DNA from: Caulobacter sp. CCH9-E1
GTDB taxonomy: Bacteria; Pseudomonadota; Alphaproteobacteria; Caulobacterales; Caulobacteraceae
NCBI RefSeq assembly: GCF_001556515.1
Contig: NZ_LSJA01000086.1
Location: 1-38,126, forward strand
Direction of reading: 5' to 3'
Length of the DNA: 38,126 nt
The notes under the pieces were generated by a model. It had not been told where the DNA came from, searched no databases, and saw only the letters and a list, made by a program, of their open reading frames with translations. Shown in pieces: positions 16,655 through 23,499 of the stretch (position 1 is its first letter; each line of letters starts with the position of its first letter). The translations under genes were made by a program, and so were the position numbers.

Positions 16655-18226
16655 ATGTCGTCGCTCACCCTGCACCGCCGCGCGCTGCTGTCCGGCCTGG
16701 TCGTCGCTCCCGCCGTGCTGCGCTTTGGGCAGGCGCGAGCCGGCGGGGCCTATGTCTTTCCGCTGGGCGTGGCCAGCGGCGATCCGGCGCCGGACGGCAT
16801 GGTGCTATGGACCCGGCTGGCGACCGATCCTCTGGCGCCCGACGGCCTGGGCGGCATGGGCGACGCCGTGTCCGTGCGTTGGGAAGTGGCCGCCGACGAG
16901 GCCTTCCGCCGCGTGGTGATGGCCGGCGACGCCATGGCCGAGCCCGCCGCCGCGCACAGCGTCCACGTCGAGGTCTCGGGCCTGCGGCCGGACCGTCCCT
17001 ACTGGTACCGCTTCACGGCCCTGGGCCAGCAGAGTCCGGTCGGCCGAACCCGCACCGCTCCGGCCGCCAATGCCGACCTCGACCGTCTGCGCCTGGCCGT
17101 AGCCTCGTGTTCGCACTGGGAGCGCGGCTATTTCAGCGCCTATGGCCACATGGCCGACGAGAACCCGGACCTGACCCTGTTCCTGGGCGACTACATCTAC
17201 GAATATTCGATGGGGCCGGACCGCAAGGACCAGATCGTCCGACCCTATGGCCTGGAAGAGGCCACCACCCTGGCCGGCTATCGCAACCGCTACGCCCTGC
17301 ATCGCACCGACGCCGACTTGCAGCGCCTGCATCAGGTCGCGCCGTGCCTGGCGGTGTGGGACGACCACGAGGTCCAGGACGACTATTCGGGGATCTGGTC
17401 CAAGACCCCGGGCGTCGCGCCGGAGACCTTCCGGCGTCGTCGCGCGGCCGGCTACCAAGCCTTCTACGAAGCCATGCCGATCCGCCGCACGCGGCTGGAC
17501 GCGCGACTGCAGATGCCGATCCACCGCCGGGTTCGCTACGGCAGCCTGGCCGAATTCTTCATGCTGGACGGTCGTCAGTATCGCTCGCGCCAGCCCTGCG
17601 CCGACGGTCCCAACGGCGGCAAGGGCCAGATCGTCACCGACGCGGCCTGTCCCGACCGCCGCGATCCGGCCCGCACCTTCCTGGGCTTCGACCAGGAGCG
17701 CTGGCTTTATGACGGACTGGCCCACACCCAGGCGCGCTGGACGGTGCTGGGCCAGGACCTGGTGATGGCTGGCCTTCGCTTCGGCGACGGCGGACCCGAC
17801 ACCAAGTTCTGGACCGACACCTGGGACGGCTTCCCGGCCGCCCGCGACCGCCTAGCCCAGGCGATCGCGACTCTGAAGCCGCGCAACCCCGTGGTGCTGA
17901 GCGGCGATTACCATTCGTTCTGGACCAACGACGTCAAGCTGAACGCCGACGATCCGGCCTCGGCCACCATCGCCACCGAGTTCGTCGGCACCTCGATCAC
18001 CTCGACGGGGCCCAGCTACGAGGGTCTGATGTCGGCCATGCCCAACAACCCGCAGATCAGGTTCTTCGAGAGCCGAAAGCGCGGCTACATGTCGATCGAT
18101 CTGACTCGGGATCGGATGACGACCCGCTATCAGACGATCTCGGACGTCCGAGACCCCCGCGCCACGATCGCGACGCTTAACACATGGGTGGTCGAAGACG
18201 GGCGGGCGGGCGCGCAGAGTGCGTGA
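16655..18226 (+). CDS. PhoD-family alkaline phosphatase/phosphodiesterase, second copy
   Basis: A 523-residue PhoD family protein, a paralogue of the one 8 bp upstream. The leader is Tat-like (HRRALLSGLVVAP, ending ARAGG). The fibronectin-like domain starts LGVASGDPAPDGMVLWTRL. The catalytic motifs are ASCSHWERGYFSAY (candidate Fe-ligand Cys), FLGDYIYEYS, VWDDHEVQDDY, LDGRQYR and VVLSGDYHSFW. Compared with the first copy it has SCS in place of ACC and DYH in place of DSH, and its middle insert differs, so the two probably prefer different phosphoesters rather than being a recent duplication. Start at 16655 is chosen for the Tat leader; the open frame upstream is out-of-frame overlap with the first PhoD gene. 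Confidence 0.88.
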   Translation: MSSLTLHRRALLSGLVVAPAVLRFGQARAGGAYVFPLGVASGDPAPDGMVLWTRLATDPLAPDGLGGMGDAVSVRWEVAADEAFRRVVMAGDAMAEPAAAHSVHVEVSGLRPDRPYWYRFTALGQQSPVGRTRTAPAANADLDRLRLAVASCSHWERGYFSAYGHMADENPDLTLFLGDYIYEYSMGPDRKDQIVRPYGLEEATTLAGYRNRYALHRTDADLQRLHQVAPCLAVWDDHEVQDDYSGIWSKTPGVAPETFRRRRAAGYQAFYEAMPIRRTRLDARLQMPIHRRVRYGSLAEFFMLDGRQYRSRQPCADGPNGGKGQIVTDAACPDRRDPARTFLGFDQERWLYDGLAHTQARWTVLGQDLVMAGLRFGDGGPDTKFWTDTWDGFPAARDRLAQAIATLKPRNPVVLSGDYHSFWTNDVKLNADDPASATIATEFVGTSITSTGPSYEGLMSAMPNNPQIRFFESRKRGYMSIDLTRDRMTTRYQTISDVRDPRATIATLNTWVVEDGRAGAQSA

Positions 18227-18309
18227 ACGCGCCAGGGACAAACGGGCGGATACTGTAGGGCATGAAGGAAGCCAACCGGCTCCGCGGCTAAGGCAAGGCC
18301 GCAGTCCGA

Positions 18310-18382
18310 CGCCAACGAGAGCCCCCGAGCTATAGGGCCCGCCAACGACGATCCTCAAGCCACGCTCGGCCAGCTCGCGCAT
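18310..18382 (-). pseudogene. Aldo/keto reductase scrap
   Basis: The minus strand reads MRELAERGLRIVVGG then PYSSGALVG, closely resembling the LAERG-xVVIGGP-NSGIL segment of aldose-dehydrogenase-type aldo/keto reductases. The match is only about 24 residues and is followed by unrelated sequence; a stop lies just upstream at 18392-18394. It is a short remnant and could be coincidental. Confidence 0.35.
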
Positions 18383-18464
18383 CGCTGAAGACTATTGCGA
18401 TCGGTGCGCATGTTCGCCACGGGTCGGATCGAAGGTGATGTCAACGAGCAGATCGCGATCGCGC

Positions 18465-18629
18465 TGGTCGATCCTGATCGGCGAGCTCGACACGATGCAT
18501 GATCCGCGGCATGTCGAACGCTACTGGCGCGCCGTGCTCCCCGACAGCAACTTCGAGCTCGCGCCGGATGCCGGGCGCTTCATGGCCATGACCCATCCCG
18601 ACCGAGTCGCGCGGGTTTTGGGGCGCTGA
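18465..18629 (+). pseudogene. C-terminal scrap of an alpha/beta hydrolase
   Basis: The frame reads ILIGELDTMHDPRHVERYW then RAVLPDSNFELAPDAGRFM and AMTHPDRVARVLGR to a stop. This fits the end of an alpha/beta hydrolase, in which GE-D gives the acidic residue and H-D the late catalytic region (poL-iGe-D---h----y---lp-s-fe--p-aGHf---thP). The His of the usual GHF is Arg here (AGRF). There is no nucleophile domain upstream, so this is a truncated remnant of about 55 residues. Confidence 0.5.
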
Positions 18630-18699
18630 TGCGCGGGGCGTGCGGCGGCGTCTTCGTCACGGCCGATTGAACGCCCGGCTTGCGACCCTGATCAATAGG

Positions 18700-18713
18700 G
18701 TAGTAAAAACTAC
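18700..18713. promoter_or_regulatory. Operator-like palindrome, site A (dimethylformamidase-like gene)
   Basis: GTAGTAAAAACTAC, one of five related palindromes in the window (consensus ATAGYNAAAACTAT). It is 67 bp upstream of the ATG at 18781. Its perfect GTAGT/ACTAC arms and AT-rich core stand out from GC-rich surroundings. Confidence 0.6.
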
Positions 18714-18780
18714 ATCATCGGTCCGTCCAGCCGCGTTGCGCTCGCGGCGTCGCGCCCTAGGGCTTTGGAGGGCGGATGAG

Positions 18781-20352
18781 ATGGGGCAGGGTGAAGGGAA
18801 AGACGAAATGCTGGCTTGCTATACTGACCGCCTCAGCGTGCGCCCGGGAGAACGCTTCTCGCTCCACGCCAGCGCCGAGACCGGGCCGTGCCGGCTCACG
18901 ATCGCCCGCGTGGGAGCGCAGCGCCAGACGGTGCTGGAGTGCGACGGCGTGGTTGTCGGACAGCATCCGGTTCCGGCCAACGCCGACCGCGACGGTTGCG
19001 GCTGGCCTGTCGCCCTCGAAATCGAGGTCGGGGCGGGGTGGGCCTCGGGCTATTACGACATCGTCTTGAGCGACCCGACAGGCGCGGAGGCCCATCACTT
19101 CGTGGTGGTGAAGCCGCCGGTCGGCGTGCGTCGCTCAAGCGCCCTGATGGTGCTGTCGACCAACACCTACCAGGCCTACAACTACTGGGGCGGCGCCAAC
19201 GCCTATTCGAATGTCGCTGGCCTGATGAGCGGACAGGTTTCGTTCGCCCAGGCCATGGACGAGGCGATCGGCGTGCTGTCGACCCAGCGTCCGTTTCCGC
19301 CGCTGATCGTGTCGCCGCCGCCCAACCCGCCGCGTCTGATCAACCTGCGAAAGCGTGGGTTCGAAGAGGCCCCCTGGGCCTCTGACATGGCCTGGATGGT
19401 CGAACACCGGGCCTCGCCCTACGATGGTTCGGCTGGCTTTCTGCACAAGTGGGAGCACGCCTTCGTGACCTGGGCGGAATCGAACGGCTACGCGCTGGAT
19501 TTCGCCACAGATTATGACCTCGACGCCGAACAGGATCTCCTGGAAGGCTACGCGACGGCGCTGTTCGTGGGTCACAGCGAGTACTGGTCGGGAGGCCAGC
19601 GCGACCAGGTCGAGCGCTTCGTCGACGCGGGCGGCAACGCCGCGATCTTGTCGGGCAACAGCTGCTTCTGGAAGGTGCGCTGGGAGAACGACGGCAAGAC
19701 CTATGTCTGCCACAAGTGGAAGGGTTTCGAGGCCGAGGATGTCCCGCCCGAGAAGGCCACGCACCTGTGGTCGCACCCGGCCTTCCAGCGGCCCGAGGCC
19801 GCGCTGACGGGACTGAGCTTCGTCTTCGCCGGCTATCACCGCCTGGGCATGTGCGTGTCGCGCGGTCAGGCTGGCTTCACGGTCTATGACGACCGTCACT
19901 GGGCGCTGGAGGGCTCCGACCTGTTCTACGGCGACGTGATCGGGGGCGAGCTGCCGCTGATCGGCTATGAAAGCGATGGCTGCCGCTTCCAGTTCGGCGA
20001 CGACGGCCTGCCCAAGGCCGTGCCGATGTTGGGCGTGCCCGAGACCTTGGAGATCATCGGCGTCGCGCCCTGCGCGTTCGGCGAGGAAGCCGGCCGCGGA
20101 TATAATCCCATCATCCCGCCCGAGAAGCTGGATGTGATCGCCCAGGTCACCTATGGCGACGCTGGCCCTGAAGCCCAGGCCAAGGTGCTGCGCGGCCACG
20201 CGGTGCTGGCCAGCTTCAAGCGCGGGAAGGGCGAAGTGTTTAACAGCGGCACTACCGAATGGGCTCACGGCCTGGCCGCGCGCGACCCGTTCATCGAGGT
20301 CATCACCCACAATGTCTTGCGGCGTTTCGGCGTCACCCGCGCCACGGAGTGA
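18781..20352 (+). CDS. N,N-dimethylformamidase large-subunit-like hydrolase
   Basis: A 523-residue protein related to the catalytic beta subunit of N,N-dimethylformamidase (DmfA2-like domain). These enzymes hydrolyse the C-N bond of small amides with a mononuclear iron held by Tyr and Glu side chains. Motifs include VLSTNTYQAYNYWGG (about 124-138), the conserved FVGHSEYWS (262-270) and GTTEWAHGL near Glu493, which contain plausible Tyr and Glu ligands. The N-terminal 110 residues look like a beta-sandwich. No signal peptide is seen, so it is probably cytoplasmic. ATG 18781 follows GGAGGG closely. The small alpha subunit of known dimethylformamidases is not found nearby. Site A upstream ties it to the TetR regulon. 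The true substrate is unknown. Confidence 0.75.
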   Translation: MGQGEGKDEMLACYTDRLSVRPGERFSLHASAETGPCRLTIARVGAQRQTVLECDGVVVGQHPVPANADRDGCGWPVALEIEVGAGWASGYYDIVLSDPTGAEAHHFVVVKPPVGVRRSSALMVLSTNTYQAYNYWGGANAYSNVAGLMSGQVSFAQAMDEAIGVLSTQRPFPPLIVSPPPNPPRLINLRKRGFEEAPWASDMAWMVEHRASPYDGSAGFLHKWEHAFVTWAESNGYALDFATDYDLDAEQDLLEGYATALFVGHSEYWSGGQRDQVERFVDAGGNAAILSGNSCFWKVRWENDGKTYVCHKWKGFEAEDVPPEKATHLWSHPAFQRPEAALTGLSFVFAGYHRLGMCVSRGQAGFTVYDDRHWALEGSDLFYGDVIGGELPLIGYESDGCRFQFGDDGLPKAVPMLGVPETLEIIGVAPCAFGEEAGRGYNPIIPPEKLDVIAQVTYGDAGPEAQAKVLRGHAVLASFKRGKGEVFNSGTTEWAHGLAARDPFIEVITHNVLRRFGVTRATE

Positions 20353-20380
20353 ACCGCCCTCGGGCGTTCCGTCGAAAAAG

Positions 20381-20407
20381 AAGGGCCCCTCGCCAAGAGG
20401 GGCCCTT
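20381..20407. terminator. Bidirectional Rho-independent terminator
   Basis: AAGGGCCCCTC-GCCAA-GAGGGGCCCTT gives an 11-bp stem and 5-base loop between convergent genes. On the minus strand it is followed by TCTTTTTC, a good T-rich tail for the aminotransferase transcript; on the plus strand the tail is only a short TTTG. Confidence 0.85.
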
Positions 20408-20501
20408 TGTCATGGCTGATGCGCGAACGAGGCCTGAACGCGTCGCGGGGAGCGCCGCCGGTGCAAGTCGGGCGGCGCCGCGTCCAGGCGGGGTAGGTTC
20501 G

Positions 20502-21776
20502 TCAGTCGACCATGGAATGCAGGAAGGCCAGCTTCTCGACCGGCGGCAGGGGGCCGGCGGCCTTCAGCAGCTTGAAGGCCTCGTCGCCGGCCTCAATCGT
20601 GTGATCGATGTCGGCGTCGGTCATGGCCGTGGTTATGAACATGTTGTGCCAGGGGTGGAAATAGACGCCGCGCTTGAGCAGGGCGTTGTTCCAGAAGTAG
20701 GCCTTGGCGCCGGTCGGGTCCTCGTCGAACATGATCAGCGGCAACTGGGCCGGACCCGTCTGGCGCAACGCGAAGCCGTGACGGTCGGCCGCCTCGTCCA
20801 GGCCCGCGCGCAGGCGCTCGCCCAGGGCGATGGTGCGCTCCAGGTAGTCGGTCTCGCGGATCAGCTTCAGCGTCGCCAGTGAGGCGGCCATCGGCGCGGC
20901 CGAGAACCAGAACGAGCCAGTCGCATAGATGGTGGCGGCGGCGAACCGGGCCTTGTCGGCGCCCAGCAGGGCCGAGATCGGATGGCCGTTGGCGATGGCC
21001 TTGCCCCAGGTCGACAGGTCAGGCTTGACCCCGACCAGCGACCAGCTGCAGTCGCGGGCCAGGCGGAAGCCGGCGCGCACGTCGTCGATGATCAGAAGCG
21101 CTTCGTGCTCGTCGCACAGCGCCCGGGCCCGACGGGCGTATTCGGGATCGGGCAGCTCCTGATCGACGAAGGTGTCGTGCTTGATGGGCGAGGCGAAGAT
21201 CGCCGCAAGGTCCGAGCCGGCAGCCTTGACCGCCGCCTCCAGGCTCTCGACGTTGTTGTACTCGTAGAAAACCTGGTTGGCGCGGTCGCCCTCGGTGACA
21301 CCGTTCTTCAGGGGCGTGCACCAGGGCGCGGCGCCGTGATAGGCGCCCTTGGCCAGGACGATGGTCCTTTTCTGGGTGAAGTTGCGGGCGATCATCATCG
21401 CCATGGTCGTGGCGTCGGTGCCGTTCTTGCAGAACATCGCCCAGTCGGCGTGGCTGACCTGGGCGGTCATCGCTTCGGCCAGCTCGACCATGGCCTGGCC
21501 GGGGCCGGTCATGGTGTCGCCCCGTTTCATGCGCTCGACATAGGCCTGATCGATGGCGGCGTGGCCGTAGCCGAACAGGTTGGGGCCGTAGCCGCACATG
21601 AAGTCGACATAGCGGTTGCCGTCGACGTCCCAGAGATAGGCGCCCTCGGCGCGGTCGAAGAACTGGGGGTAGTCGTCGGGCAGCAGCATGACCGACTGGT
21701 GGCCGTACATCCCGTTGGGGATCACCGCCATGGCGCGTTCCCGAAGCGCCGCATCCTTGCTGTTGGTCCAGGTCAA
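20502..21776 (-). CDS. Class III aminotransferase (glutamate-1-semialdehyde aminomutase-like)
   Basis: A 424-residue PLP enzyme of aminotransferase class III. The cofactor Lys259 is in LSTWGKAIANGHP, preceded by LLIIDDVRAGFRL (PLP-pairing Asp231 or 232). KNGTDATTMAMMIAR binds the cofactor phosphate, and GAYHG is also typical. The N-terminal VIPNGMYGHQS matches the glutamate-1-semialdehyde-like subgroup, many of which act on non-standard amines rather than in haem synthesis. The start is TTG at 21776, supported by AAGGGG eight bases upstream and by operator site B just beyond; an internal ATG at 21731 is the alternative. It is divergent from the PfkB kinase-aldolase pair across 79 bp with one shared operator, so the three are probably induced together. 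It likely removes an amino group from the pathway substrate. Confidence 0.87.
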   Translation of the reverse strand: MTWTNSKDAALRERAMAVIPNGMYGHQSVMLLPDDYPQFFDRAEGAYLWDVDGNRYVDFMCGYGPNLFGYGHAAIDQAYVERMKRGDTMTGPGQAMVELAEAMTAQVSHADWAMFCKNGTDATTMAMMIARNFTQKRTIVLAKGAYHGAAPWCTPLKNGVTEGDRANQVFYEYNNVESLEAAVKAAGSDLAAIFASPIKHDTFVDQELPDPEYARRARALCDEHEALLIIDDVRAGFRLARDCSWSLVGVKPDLSTWGKAIANGHPISALLGADKARFAAATIYATGSFWFSAAPMAASLATLKLIRETDYLERTIALGERLRAGLDEAADRHGFALRQTGPAQLPLIMFDEDPTGAKAYFWNNALLKRGVYFHPWHNMFITTAMTDADIDHTIEAGDEAFKLLKAAGPLPPVEKLAFLHSMVD

Positions 21777-21793
21777 GTTCAGCCCCTTATAAG

Positions 21794-21807
21794 ATAGTTT
21801 TGACTAT
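21794..21807. promoter_or_regulatory. Operator-like palindrome, site B (aminotransferase / kinase divergent promoter)
   Basis: ATAGTTTTGACTAT (reverse strand ATAGTCAAAACTAT), flanked by TTATAA on both sides. It lies 17 bp from the aminotransferase TTG and 48 bp from the kinase ATG, so one bound repressor could block both promoters. Confidence 0.65.
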
Positions 21808-21855
21808 TATAATGACTGAGCCATATTGGCTGTCAATGCGTAGGGAGGACGTCGC

Positions 21856-22800
21856 ATGAAGACCGGATTGGCCTGTATCGGCCTGACGACCCTGGACGTT
21901 GTGGCGCGCGCCATCGACGTGTTGCCGAAGGAAGAGGTAACGGGGCTAATCGAGGGTATCGCCTGCGCTCCGGCTGGCACGGCGGCCGCTCCGGCCCTGC
22001 TAGCGGCTCGCCTCGGCGTGCCGAGCCGGCTGATCTCGGCCGTCGGCGACGACCTGATCGGCCGCTTCATCCGCACGGCGCTTTCCGACGCCGGCGTCGA
22101 CATCTCCGACCTGGAGGTTCTGCCGGGACTGCCCAGCTCCACGACCCTGCTGGCGGTCTCCTCCAGCGGCGTTCGCCCGGGCTTCCACGCGTTGGGCGCG
22201 GGCATGCTGGCCCGAGTCACCCCGCGCGCGCTGGAGACGGCCGCCGCGGTTGGCTTTCTGCACTACGGCGGCGTGGGCGGTCCCAAGCTCGACGGCGGCG
22301 AGGGGGAGGCGATCGTCCGAGCCGCCTCGCGGGCTGGGGCGGTCGTGACCTGCGACCTGATCGCGCCCCAGCCCTCGGCGATCGACGAGGTCAAGCGCCT
22401 GCTGCCGCATGTCGACTACTTCCTGCCCAGCGCCGCCGAGGCGGTGTTCCTGACCGGTCAGGAGGACCTCTTCGCCGCCGCAGAGACATTCCGGTCTTGG
22501 GGCGCGAAGGGTTGCATCATCAAGAACGGCGGCCGGGGCTCGGTGGTGGTCCTCGACGGCGTCAGCACGACTCTGCCAGCCCACGCGATCACGCCCGTCG
22601 ACACCACCAGCTGCGGCGATTCCTATTGCGCGGGGTTCATCGCCGCCCTGTCGCGAGGCTGGACGCCGCTGGACGCCGCGCGCTTCGGCACGGCCACCGC
22701 CGCTCTGGTCGCCCAGGGCCTGGCCACACTGGGCAAGGTCGAGAGCTTCGAGGCCACCGAGGCGGCGATGCGCCAGATGACCTTGATGGAGACGGTGTGA
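21856..22800 (+). CDS. PfkB-family carbohydrate kinase
   Basis: A 314-residue ribokinase-like sugar kinase. The N-terminal CIGLTTLDVV and the AAPALLAARLGVPSRLISAVGDDLIGR region are typical. The C-terminal signature reads DTTSCGDSYCAGF (residues 249-261), in which Asp255 is the catalytic base; the usual GAGD anion-hole motif is SCGD here. FLPSAAEAVFLTG matches the N-x-x-E region. It should phosphorylate a sugar or polyol hydroxyl with ATP. It starts after GGGAGGA and shares one base with the following class II aldolase (TGATG). A kinase-aldolase pair usually yields a ketose phosphate that is cleaved to dihydroxyacetone phosphate and an aldehyde; the substrate here is unknown. Confidence 0.88.
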   Translation: MKTGLACIGLTTLDVVARAIDVLPKEEVTGLIEGIACAPAGTAAAPALLAARLGVPSRLISAVGDDLIGRFIRTALSDAGVDISDLEVLPGLPSSTTLLAVSSSGVRPGFHALGAGMLARVTPRALETAAAVGFLHYGGVGGPKLDGGEGEAIVRAASRAGAVVTCDLIAPQPSAIDEVKRLLPHVDYFLPSAAEAVFLTGQEDLFAAAETFRSWGAKGCIIKNGGRGSVVVLDGVSTTLPAHAITPVDTTSCGDSYCAGFIAALSRGWTPLDAARFGTATAALVAQGLATLGKVESFEATEAAMRQMTLMETV

Positions 22801-23450
22801 TGGGCATGACGGATCAGGAGGCCGCTCTGCGCGAGCACATGGCGCAGGTGATGCGGGCGATGGATGCGCGCGGTCTCAACCGCGGCACCTCGGGCAATGT
22901 CTCGGCCCGGTGCGGAGAAGACATGTTGGTCACGCCCACCGGCGTGCCAGCCTCGCGGCTGACCGCCGAGCACATGGTGCTAGTCCGTCCCGACGGCTCG
23001 TCGCCCGAAGGCGCGCTCAAACCATCCAGTGAATGGCGCATGCACAAGGGGATTCTCGAACGGCGCCCCGACGTGGGGGCGGTGGTGCATTGCCATTCGC
23101 GTCACGCCACCATCCTGGCCTGCGCGGGCCTCCAAATCCCGCCCATGCACTACATGGTCGCCGTTAGCGGCGGCAGCAGCGTGCCGGTCGCGCCCTACGC
23201 CACCTTTGGTTCGGAGGAACTGGCCGCGACCGTGGTCGAGGCCCTGGACGGCCGCTACGCTGCTCTGATGGCCAATCATGGCCAGATCGTCGCCGCGCCC
23301 AATCTCGACTTCGCGCTGGCCATCACCGAGGAGATCGAGGAGCAGGCGGCGGTCTATTGGGGAACCCTGGCGATCGGCGGGCCCAGCCTGCTGGCCGAGG
23401 ACGAGATGAACCGCATCCTGCAGCGGTTCAGATCCTACGGACAGCGCTGA
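22800..23450 (+). CDS. Class II aldolase (fuculose-phosphate-aldolase-like)
   Basis: A 216-residue zinc aldolase of the AraD/FucA family. Active-site residues line up well with L-fuculose-1-phosphate aldolase at a constant offset: GTSGNVS (phosphate site, about 29-35), TPTGVP, SSEW with Glu78, VVHCHSRHA with zinc ligands His97 and His99, and ANHG with His160 (Glu73, His92, His94 and His155 in FucA). It cleaves a ketose 1-phosphate to dihydroxyacetone phosphate and an aldehyde. ATG 22800 overlaps the kinase stop by one base; ATG 22806 is an alternative. It lies in the operon headed by operator site B, and a strong hairpin follows it. Confidence 0.88.
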   Translation: MGMTDQEAALREHMAQVMRAMDARGLNRGTSGNVSARCGEDMLVTPTGVPASRLTAEHMVLVRPDGSSPEGALKPSSEWRMHKGILERRPDVGAVVHCHSRHATILACAGLQIPPMHYMVAVSGGSSVPVAPYATFGSEELAATVVEALDGRYAALMANHGQIVAAPNLDFALAITEEIEEQAAVYWGTLAIGGPSLLAEDEMNRILQRFRSYGQR

Positions 23451-23453
23451 TCG

Positions 23454-23493
23454 CCGGAGCCCGCCCAACGCCAGGCGACTGGGCGGGCTCCGG
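23454..23493. terminator. Strong hairpin between convergent aldolase and TonB receptor genes
   Basis: CCGGAGCCCGCCCA and TGGGCGGGCTCCGG form a perfect 14-bp stem with a 12-base loop, starting 4 bp after the aldolase stop and 7 bp from the receptor stop. The T content of the tails is modest (TTCTC on plus). Confidence 0.75.
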
Positions 23494-23499
23494 TTCTCG

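Larger units (their letters stand above)
18227..18780. other. Intergenic stretch with gene debris
   Basis: About 550 bp without an intact gene. It holds scraps of an aldo/keto reductase (18310-18382) and an alpha/beta hydrolase (18465-18629), and then an operator-like palindrome at 18700-18713 in front of the dimethylformamidase-like gene. Confidence 0.6.

Noticed and set aside
16465..17712. 415-residue plus-strand frame overlapping both PhoD genes
   Set aside because: It reads in the wrong frame and overlaps two well-supported phosphatase genes; its composition is low-complexity Arg, Gly and Pro.
19135..20310. 391-residue minus-strand frame opposite the dimethylformamidase-like gene
   Set aside because: Arg/Ala-rich shadow with no family pattern.
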